A stretch of 64,000 nt of DNA from Lunularia cruciata (Eukaryota > Streptophyta > Marchantiopsida > Lunulariales > Lunulariaceae). The stretch lies in the NCBI GenBank assembly GCA_948567375.1, contig OX419756.1, forward strand, positions 51,438,552 to 51,502,551, in the 5' to 3' direction. Below the pieces are notes generated by a model. The model was not told the origin of the DNA. It searched no databases and saw nothing but the letters and a program-made list of their open reading frames with translations. Made by a program: the position numbers and the translations under genes. Positions 55,259-64,000 of this stretch are shown here, piece after piece; within the stretch, counting starts at the first letter, position 1; every line of letters begins with the position of its first letter.

Positions 55259-58237
55259 TGTGGTACCCACATTTTTTTTTCTTTCTTATTTATGAAGAAG
55301 TGTGCAAACAAAGTTGTATTGCGCCTATATAGCATCAGAAGGCAAAGAATGGTGTCTTTGGGTTGTAACCCAAGGTAAGTGATTTCATGTCAAAAGATGA
55401 AGTACTTGGATGGGTCTTGTAAGCATTTAATCCAAAGTAAGGAGACTTCATCTCGAGGGTGCTCAACCTAAGGCGAGGATAGTGTAACAACTTTCCTTTG
55501 GGGTTGGACATTCAAGAAGGTAACACACATAAAAACGGCTGGCCTATGAGCAGGGGAAAATTGAAATTGATAGGAGCATGCAAAAGGTGTGATTTCTTGG
55601 TAGAAGCTCGGAGTGAAGAAAGACTAAGGAGACGTGCCACTATAAAATTTGGGTTAGAGACAAAAAGATGATAAGTAATTTCCCATTGCCATTAAGGAGT
55701 TGTCTTGAGGGAGATCAGGGAAAAGGGAGTGTAGTAAGAGATGTGCTTGTGCATCGAGAGGAAGTCAAGAGAGTTAGTCCAGGAGTCAGGCAAAAGAATA
55801 GTCACCAACCTAGAGTGGAGGAGAGTAAGATGGGAGGTGAAAAGAAGAACTTGGAATTTGCGGTGAGAAATCATGCAATTCGGAGGTTGGATGTGATTGC
55901 AAGAATCAAAGTCTTGAGCAGGCTTTGGATCACATTTTTGGTGTGGATCTAGAACCTTAGTTTTCCAAGTTTCATGACCGAGATCATTGAGAGTAAGTGT
56001 TTGGATGGACCCAAAGTAGAGGGTAAGAGAGGAAATTTGGCTTGATGGATAAAGTTGGATTGGAGGTTAGTACTTGGAAGAGAGGTGGGTGAGGAGCAAG
56101 GAGCCACCTTCTTGGGGAGAGGAGAGGTAGCTAAAGAAACCCAAGAGGTGCGAGACGCCTTTTCTTCAAAATGCACAATGATTGGTTATAAAGTCAAGAG
56201 CTACAAGGACCTTGTGAGGAGAGGCATTGTAGGAGCAATGATGGCTATCTTCAAGCCGGAGCAAACCACTTATGTGATGAAACATCAAGTGGTGTTTTTC
56301 CATAAGCTGTTTGCAAGGGAACCAATCAATTGGGTGAAGTGCTTTCATCAGCGCATGAGATAGATGGTGTGGAATTTGAAGGATAAGTCACCTCCACACT
56401 ACATTGTGCCATTTGCAGCCCACTTTAATTTGGGATTAAATCTATTGAATGCAGCGGAATGACACAAGATGGTGTCGTACTTCTATCTCGACTTAAGAAA
56501 AGATGTTGATGCAGATGAGCAGCAATACATTCTTCAGATCAAGAGCAATGACAAGTACTATGCGCAGATGGGGCAAAGCATGTGATTGGCAGTGAATGCT
56601 CCAAAGTCCAAGAAGAGGAGTCAACCCAAAGAAGAAGTGGTAGCGATGAGACCTTGGAAGACTAGGAAAGTGAACCCAAAGAAGCACCTGGTGGTAATTG
56701 TGTAGTTGGAGGAAGAATCAGAAGGGGAAGCCGAGTACAAGTCAAAAGACTTGGAGAAAGAGGAAGAACCAAAACTCACATTGCAAAGTGGTGAAGCAAG
56801 TAGTGAGAGTGAAGATGGAGTGGAGATGCAATTGGTACCAGCGGTAGAAGAGGGAAAGCTAGAGAGGATAGGAGAAGACAACTTGAAGTCAGAAGATGAA
56901 GTTTCAGAGAAAGAGGAGAAGAAGGTTATCATCCAGAGAGGTGTTTGCTCTTGAAGAAAAGTGATGTATGAGGTGGGGCCAAGTGGACAAAAAGAAATGG
57001 AGAGTGGGAGTTCAAGGAGCAAGCAATCCATCCCAATAAGGCAACTTTGGTTGAGGAAAAGAGTGTCAAGCAAAGAAGAAGCAAAGAAGGAGAAAAGCCC
57101 GCAAGCAGAAGTGAATCAGAGCGGAGGAGTGGAGTATCTGCAGGAGATTGTATGCCCATTGTTGATAAAGTTAGAGAAGAGGAAGAAAGAGATGCATTAA
57201 GAGTATCCGGAGGTAAAGATTATGTTGCAGGTGTTGGCAAGGTTAGAAGAAGAGAACTTGGAGTTGAAGGAGAGGATAACCCGAGGAGAGGAGCAAAGGG
57301 AGGTACTACAAGTAGATGCAATAGTACAAAATCAAGTAATTGAGAACTTAAAGAGAGAAGTGGGAAGTAAAGAAAGAATAATAGATCAAAATGTCATAGC
57401 CAAGGAAAGACAGATAATTGTGTATGACATCTTGAAATAATAGTTTGTTGATTTACAATTAGAGATCATCCATGTTATGGCAAGAGTAGCAGAGAAGGAG
57501 CAAGAGCTCAAAAGAGTGATGTAGAGTGTAAAAGAGAAGAAGCAACTTTGGCAAAGAGAGTTAACAGCAAGGTAGAGAGAAGAAGAAAGATCGAGGGAGT
57601 TACTTTGTAATTTGGAAGAGAAGGTAGTGCAGAAAGAGAAGGAGAAGGAGATTGTGAAGGCTGAATTTGAGGAGGAGCTAGCAATGTATTGGGAAGACTG
57701 GCATGCGGATCAGGAATGTGAGAGAAGAATGTGGCTTGAATTGTTGAAAGAGATAGTAGTGAAGATGAATGCAATGTTGAGCAAAAAAGCCAATGTAAGG
57801 ATTTAAGAAAAAAGGTTGCATGAGTTAAGATTGTTGGTGCAGGAGATGAGGAGAAGAAATGAAAAAGATAAAGACTTGAATGCGTTGCCGATTAGTCTTA
57901 GAGCTTGTGTAGATAGGAAAATATTGGAAGTGGAAGACAATATCACGATTAGATTAGATTTGGTTAAATTAGAAATAGATAAACTTTGGAAGGATATTAG
58001 TGCAAAACCCAAACTAGAAGAGATAAGAGTACAAATATCTTCAGAGTTGCCATTGGAGATATTAGAGAAAGGTTGGTTGCAGGGAGAAGATGTGTGTAGA
58101 TTACCCATGATGGGAATTATAGGTAAGGAAGAAGTAGTAGAATTGGTAGAAGAGTTAGTAGTTGTAAAGCCCAAGGATAGAGTAGTACGTGAGGTTACTT
58201 TGGGATTGGAAGCCAAGGAAGAAGTAGACATCGGATT
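55259..58237 (+). mobile_element. Giant ORF-bearing LTR, copy 10 (type A), 3' interrupted
   Basis: It starts TGTGGTACCCACA at 55259, with TATAAAAT at 55641-55648 and the ORF from 55830. It is cut two or three codons before the ORF end (GACATCGGAT) by the LTR of element R2'. The rest of the unit lies beyond the window. Confidence 0.8.
55830..58237 (+). pseudogene. LTR-encoded coiled-coil ORF, copy 10 (type A)
   Basis: From MGGEKKNLEFAVRNHAIRRL onward. Pieces at 55668, 56055, 56706, 56961, 57222, 57612 and 57816 are all in the same frame over 2.4 kb, broken only by stops. Several stops sit where other copies have Arg, Gln or Trp codons, for example in RMR*MVW at 56361 (Gln elsewhere). Domains as in copy 5. 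The last open piece gives LPISLRACVDRKILEVEDNI and the EEVDIG end, then runs into R2' LTR sequence. Confidence 0.8.
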
Positions 58238-58559
58238 TGTAACACCCATTTGTGCATGTGTGTGGTATTGTGATATTTAGCTTGGTTTATAAGTACTTAA
58301 GAGATATTATTTATATAGAGGTAAAGGATGGTTCTATATTAGTCATGATTAGCTAAAGTTAGTCATAGCTAAGATAGAGAGGACCTTACTTTAGAGGAAG
58401 TAGAAAAGATGAGCATCACTATTTTGGATTTTAGTGTGTTGACTTGGTATTATTCCTAGGTGTTTGGCTTTGAGGAAAGAGTTGAGAACTCTTGGGCCCG
58501 CAAGCCTTTTTGTTTTGGATTCTTCTTTAGTCCAAGGATAGCCCATGTGAAGGAATCCT
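58238..58559 (+). repeat. 5' LTR of gypsy element R2', first part
   Basis: Begins TGTAACACCCATTTGTGC, matching the R2 LTR from 34122. It is interrupted after ATCCT (58555-58559) by solo LTR copy 9 and resumes at 62345. Confidence 0.85.
58555..58559. repeat. Target-site duplication of copy 9 (ATCCT)
   Basis: ATCCT at 58555-58559 and 62340-62344. The empty site is visible in the uninterrupted R2 LTR (GGAATCCTTGACTTA near 34437), which has ATCCT once. Confidence 0.9.
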
Positions 58560-61500
58560 TGTGAAAACCCGATAAATATTACTTTTGCGGTAATCAGGTA
58601 AGTAAAGTTCGTTCCCGTAGAGATATGAGTCAGAAATTTCCAAATATGAAGCAAAGTAACAATTTCAGTTCTTCTTGAGTTCTTCTTTAGTCTCTCAGGT
58701 ATAAACCACACCCAAAAGAGAGTAACAAGCACTGATTTGCAGTCTTGTCACGAATTCACACTCCTTAATCACAACTCCAACAAATCTTTCCAAACAATCT
58801 TGATTGTGATGATTTAGGCTCTCTCTAAAACGGCACTTCAATGCAAAATGACTTTGCCTCAGAATTGTGTTCCACCCCTCCATTGAATGCACAACTTCCT
58901 CAATCAAAATTGCTTCACATCAACCTCACACTACACTCACAAATGTAGAATACTACCAACACTACAATTCCTCTCAGATTTGTCAAGGCATTGATTTGAT
59001 TGCACTTCACTCAAGATTGAACACACAGAATGAAGATCAAGGCTGCGGAATCCAACATCCAACAAGCACACTGACTTGCACTTCAAATTTCTTCACACAC
59101 TCACAAACACAATTGCAAAGCTGATACTTGGAATCAAGCTCAAGCAACAAGCACTGCTTCACATTTTTTCTTTATCTATTCTTAGAAATTATGAGCACTG
59201 AACAACATGATACTATGAATGCCACTCTTAAGTAGTGAACAAATCAATAGTTCTAACAACTATACCGTTCTACAACAATTGTTCTAACTGCAGACCCGAA
59301 ATGACAATGCACTCCTTCATATCTGCCTCTTCAAATCTCAAAACTATTTCTAATCCAATCCGATGTCTACTTTGTCATTGACTTTCAAACCCAAACCCAA
59401 AGTAAATTTACTTCCTACTACTCTTTCCTCAGGTTTCATATCTTCTACTTCTTCTACCAGATCCAACAATTCTCTTTCCTGATCTGAAATTGGGTAGTAG
59501 GTAACCCTTCTAAACCTTCATCTCTTGATCCACTCTTCTCCAATGTCTCCATCTCTAACTCCAAAGACATCTGCACTCCTATGTTATCTACTTCGAGTTT
59601 GGCTCTAACATCTTTCCAAAGTTTTTCTATCTCTATTTTCACTAAGTCTAATCTGATTGCAATATTATCCTCTACTTCTAAGATCTTCTTGTCTACACGA
59701 GTCCAGAGACTTATCAACAGCGCATTCAAATCTGTATCTTTTGCCTATCTTTGCCTCGTCTCCTGCACCAACAATTTCAACTCGTGCAGCCTCGTTTCTT
59801 CAATCTGAATGCTGGCCTCTGTACTCAACATTGCTTTCATCCTGAGGACAATCTCCTTCAACGGCTCCAAACTCATCTTCCTCTCTCGCTCTTGATCTGC
59901 AAGCCAGTCCTCCCTATACATCGCCAATTCCGCTTTGAACTTGGCTTTCACCGTCTCCTTCTCCTTCTCCTTCTGTACCACCTTCTCCTCCTGATTACAA
60001 AGTAACTCTCGTAATCTCTCTCCTTCCATATACCGTGATACCAACTCTCTTTGCCAGAGTTGCTTCTTCTCCTCAATACTCTCCATCATCCTATTGAGCT
60101 TTTGATCCTTTGTTGCTACTCTTGCCATAGCGTGAATAACTTCTACTCTTGAATTAGCAAACTGTTGCTTCAAGATCTCATATTCTGCTACTTGTCTCTC
60201 ACTTGCTATGTCACTCTTCTTCACAAGATCGTCTCGATATCTCACTTCTCTCTTCAAGTCTTCAATTACCTGAGTCCTCACTACTGCCTCCGCTCGCAGT
60301 ACTTCCCTCTCTTCCTCACCTTGGGTTATACTCTTCTCCAACTCCGAGTTCTCTTCTTCTAATCTGGACAACACCTGCAATACAGTCTTTACCTTTGGAC
60401 AAGTCGACTGCATCTCCTTCTTCTTGTACTCCAGCTTCACCAACAGAGTACACACCACCTCCCGCAAGTACTCGACTCCATTGCTTGGGGTTACTTCTTC
60501 TTGCGTGGCTACTTCTCTTTGTACTTTGTGTTCATCCAATACTCACTTTCTTCTCTGCAGTCTTCATATCGGAATGGATGCCTTGCTTCTTGAGCTTGCA
60601 TTCGCTTCTTCTTGCACATTACTCGGACCTGCATTGTACTTCGCCTTACGTCTTGAGCGGACTCCTCTCTGAATTGTGATCTTTTCTTCTACTTTAGGTA
60701 CTTCGTCTTCCAACTTTGTGTTGTCCTCGGCCTCGATCTCTGCCTGCACTTCTTCTTCTTCTTCTGCTGCAGCAGCCGGTGCCGATGTCATTTCTCCTCC
60801 TTCATCGCTATCGCTACTCGTATCTCCACTCTGTAGCATTAGCTTGGGTTCCTCCTTGTGCTCTGAGTCTTTGGTCTTGAGCTTGGCATCACCTTCTGAG
60901 TCTTCATCTTCCGACTCGATCACCACCATACCTCGCCTCGGGTTTCTTCTCCTGGTCTTCCGAGGTTTCTTCGTGTCTTTGGCTTTGCCATGCCAGCTTC
61001 TCTTCTTTGAGTTTGGAGTACTCACTTTGATCTCCACATTCCTCCCTGTCTTCTTATAGTACTCGTCGGTGCTTCTGATTTGCAAAATGTAATGTTGCTC
61101 CTCTACATCGACCTCCTTTCTCAAATCGGGATGGAAATGCGACACCATCCAAGTTCACTCCGCCAAGTTTAGCAAACTCAACCCAAGGTAGAAATGCACT
61201 GCAAACGGCACAATGTAGTAGGGAGGTGATTTATCCCACAGATTCCACACCATTTGTTGCGCTCTCCCATGGAAACACCTCGCCTAATTGATCGGTTCTC
61301 CTGCAAAAAACTTGTGAAAGAACACCACTTGGTGGTTCATCACATATGTTGTTCTCTCCGGCTTCAAGATTGCCATCAAAGCACTCACAATTCCTCTCTT
61401 CACAAGGTCTTTGTAGATCTTGACTTTGTGCCCATTCTTTGTCCGCTTTGACGAGAATGCATCTCTCACTTCTTGGGTTTCTTGAGCTATCTCTCCCTTC

Positions 61501-62339
61501 CCCAAGAACGTGGTCCCTTGCTCAAAGCCTGCTTCTTTCTTGAGTACTAGTCTTCAATCCGACTCTGTCCAACGAGCCAGATTTCCTCTCTTCCCTTCTT
61601 CCTCGGGTCCATCGAGACACTTGCTCTTGATGATTTCTGTCATGAAACCTGGAAAACTCACGTTCCAGTTCCATGCCAAGAAAGTGATTCAAAGTCGGCT
61701 CAAGACTTTGATCCTAATGATCATATCTAACCTCCAAATTGCATGATTTGTCACTGTGAATTTGGAGTTCTTCTTTCCTCCTCCCATCTCTCCTACTTTC
61801 TCATTGTCTCTAGATTTCACTCTTGCAACTTCTCCCTTACACACTAACGTGTTTCCAACTCTATTTCCCTTCCCATGATCACCTGCAAGACAACTTCTCA
61901 ACGGCAAAGAAAAATTACTCAACATTTCATCGTTGTGAGTTCGATTTTTAAAGAGTTGCGCTTTCTTTGTCTTTCTTCACTTCAAGTTTCTACCAAGAAA
62001 TCACACCTCCTGCATGCACCTATCATTGTCAATCAAACTTCACGCGTATGGGCCATTGGTTTTTGAACGGTCCCTTCCTGAATTTCTTGCCCCGACGAAA
62101 GGTTGTTAGACTGACTTTGCCTTGGGTTGAGCTCCCCCCAATACAAAGACTCCTTACTTCGGGTTGTGTGCTGACATGGCATTTTCGAGTACTTTGCCTT
62201 ATGACCCAAAGTCACTTTACTTTGGGTTTCATCCCGAATACTCTTTTCTTTGCCTTCTTCGGCCATATAGGCACAATCTGACTTCTCTATACACTTCTTC
62301 TTCTTTATTTTGAAAAAAACAAAAAATGTGGGCACCACA
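58560..62339 (-). mobile_element. Giant ORF-bearing solo LTR, copy 9 (type A), inside the R2' LTR
   Basis: 3780 bp, sense minus, TGTGGTGCCCACA to GGGTTTTCACA, with perfect 5-bp target duplication. The paralogous R2 LTR gives the exact empty site, so this is the cleanest proof of the unit ends and of its mobility. Its length is within 2 bp of copy 7. Confidence 0.92.
59350..61787 (-). pseudogene. LTR-encoded coiled-coil ORF, copy 9 (type A, close to open)
   Basis: The pieces 61689-61925, 61284-61505, 60564-61148, 59745-60539 and 59454-59729 are all in one frame. The 264-codon piece 59745-60539 is the coiled coil (GGVEY-like NGVEYLREVVCTLLVKLEYK, then heptads). Stops include TGG to TGA changes (L*ITF for LWITF near 61687; D*RLVL for DWRLVL near 61556). 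Only the last 35 or so codons are frameshifted. The reading ends after DKVDIGLD. Confidence 0.8.
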
Positions 62340-62344
62340 ATCCT

Positions 62345-62714
62345 TGACTTAGTGGTTGGGTCAAGATAAGACCAATTGCTAAGAGGAATATGCCCATGTG
62401 AATGGATATTCCTTTCTACTTTTTAAATTTACTTGACTTTTAGTCTAGTAACTTGAGTTACTACGGTAATTAGTAACTTTGGTACGTAACTATTTCACAA
62501 GTATATAAAAAAGGGATGAGGATTTACTCATCATCCTTTTCATTTGCAACTATATCTCTCTCATTGAGTTCTCTAGTGAGCAATGTCTTGAGTCTTGGAG
62601 TGTTAACCTTGGAAGAGTATGATGGAGTTGGGGCTCCTTGCCTTCTTAGTCCATGGTGCGCTACCATAATAGCCATCAGAGGTTCATCTTGAGTGAGAGA
62701 CAGGCTGGCTCACA
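62345..62714 (+). repeat. 5' LTR of R2', second part
   Basis: Continues TGACTTAGTGGTTGGGTCAA to the GCTCACA end. Together with 58238-58559 it makes 692 bp, the same as the R2 LTR. Confidence 0.85.
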
Positions 62715-62736
62715 TTTGTGGTTCCGTTGCCGGGAC
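62715..62736 (+). promoter_or_regulatory. Primer-binding site of R2'
   Basis: TTTGTGGTTCCGTTGCCGGG follows the LTR directly, a form of the gypsy TGGCGCCGTTGCCGGGGA site. The R2 copy at 34814 is more worn. Confidence 0.7.
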
Positions 62737-64000
62737 GTCTCTAGAAGGCAAGATAATGTTCCGCGTTCAATTCTACGTTAGGCAGAAGGAGGCTATGAGA
62801 GCTCACTTGGAGAGAACATTAGGAGAGGAGAGGGCTGAACTTATGTTAGAGAACCAAGATCCATTTGTATACCTTGTAGTTCATTATGATGTCTTTGAGG
62901 TGATTTTGTACATCTTGCACACATGAGAGGAATTGGAGAGATTGTGTGAGGTGGATTGCAGATTTTGGGAATTAAGGTGATTTTGGGCAAAATCTCAAGT
63001 TTGAGATCTAGACTTTAAATTTCTCCACATGATAGCTTGCTTTATCTTACAATTAGCACACTTGAAATTATTGTGAGAGCTACTATGCGCACTGGGCTAG
63101 AATTTTTGAAAGTTGATAGAGTAAAGTGCTCCCGCAACTGCATGCTCTTTGGAAAATTGTACAAAGTCCTCCATTTCTTCAATTTTCAGTGAATTGTTCT
63201 GAAAATTTTTAAGAAGATTCAGTGCATTGTATACTACCTGTTGCCACAAAAATTAGAGAGAGATCGTTCTTGCATAGGGAGTTATGAGTTTTTGAAGTGA
63301 GGGGGTGGTTTTCAGACCAAATCTGAAATATGGGTGCTGAATAGAAAGATGTCTAGGCCAAATGGCTTGATGAAAAGATCTGAAATTTTGCAGGGGGGAT
63401 GCCCTAGAGTTGTGATCAAGTGTGCAAAATTTCAGAAGACTGTGACATATTGGTTGGGAGATTTTGAGTGACATTGTGAGGAAGGGTCAATTGTGCAGAG
63501 TGGAGATCTCATGCATGAGGAGTTTGGGATCAACAAAAAGCATGTTTGAGTGTTTAGATTTATCTTGGGAACATGGAGGGTCATCAAGAGTGGAAATTGA
63601 GATTATGGAAGGTTCCCCAAGGGTTTGAGGTGATTGTAAGGGTGGATTTGAGGAAAAGAGAGTTTACAATAGAATTTAAAGATAGTGTTGAGAGGATCCA
63701 AAAACCTACACCACTTGGAGGAAAGAGTGAGTCTAAGTGCTTTCTATGTGGAGAGAAGGGACATAAGGCAAGTTCGTGTCCATTGACCTTTGAGAGCAAG
63801 AGATTGAAGGAAAGGAGAGGCCTACTTGACTTGGGTTTGCATGTTGGACCTTCTTCACCAAGATTGGGGGGGGAGAAGATCTAAGACCAAGGAGTTGTGT
63901 GAGATTTGTGGAGTTGAAGGACTTCCAAAAGGACATGAGTGTAGTGGAGTAAAATCACTTTTGGAGACTTTGGTGAAGGATCTTGGAGAGAGTCTTAGTA
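62737..64000 (+). pseudogene. R2' first ORF with CCHC zinc knuckle, cut by the window end
   Basis: Same ORF as R2 34843-36144. The 5' piece gives VQFYVRQKEAMRAHLERTLG and ENQDPFVYLVVHYDVFEVIL. The 63573-63884 piece has the knuckle CFLCGEKGHKASSC and the same KRGLLDLGL-like tail, followed in another frame by CEICGVEGLPKGHEC. Stops and a frameshift (a G run at 63866-63872) break it. The repeated presence of this ORF in two elements shows it is a regular part of the R2 family. Confidence 0.65.

Noticed and set aside
58555-62346. Seven-base target duplication ATCCTTG around copy 9
   Set aside because: First read as 7 bp, but defining the unit end as TCACA gives a 5-bp duplication that also fits copies 2 and 7, in line with gypsy elements.

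Overview
This is nuclear DNA of a land plant. The evidence is three spliced plant genes (plastid ribosomal protein L13, an FMC1-like LYR protein and a class III peroxidase) set in dense Ty3/gypsy retrotransposon sequence. Heavy nested LTR elements plus a LINE with an R2-type C-terminus suggest a gymnosperm or another non-flowering plant. That is an inference and the species cannot be fixed.

Layout. 1-14.4 kb: four copies (1-4) of one repeat unit and a decayed gypsy reverse transcriptase. 14.4-29.3 kb: a gene island. rpl13 (+) and the FMC1-like gene (-) converge tail to tail; a decayed R2-like LINE (-) lies about 180 bp upstream of the FMC1-like start; then comes the peroxidase (-). A 5'-truncated fragment of the same LINE family lies near 15.4 kb. 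29.3-64 kb: a deep nest of retroelements.

The repeat unit dominates the window. It is 3.7-3.8 kb, begins TGTGGTACCCACA, ends GGGTTGTCACA or GGGTTGTCATA, and in complete copies is flanked by 5-bp target-site duplications. Inside is one long ORF of about 800 codons: a conserved N-terminal domain, an acidic middle and a long coiled coil. At 37598-55125 two such units in the same orientation flank a Ty3/gypsy gag-pol with a PBS next to one unit and a polypurine tract next to the other. The unit is therefore an LTR: a giant LTR carrying its own ORF. Other copies are solo LTRs (copies 2, 7, 9) or interrupted or truncated LTRs (1, 3, 4, 5, 10). In several copies the ORF stays in one frame over more than 2 kb and is broken mainly by stop codons, several in TGG, CGA or CAG positions.

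Reconstructed nest. Copy 5 (30480) is interrupted by element R2 (34122). R2 holds element R1 (37598-55125), which itself holds solo LTR copy 7. R2 resumes for 133 bp (55126-55258) and is then interrupted by copy 10. Copy 10 is interrupted by R2' (58238), whose LTR is split by solo LTR copy 9. On the left, copy 3 is interrupted by copy 2 and copy 1. All retroelement reading frames seen are broken; the three host genes look intact.
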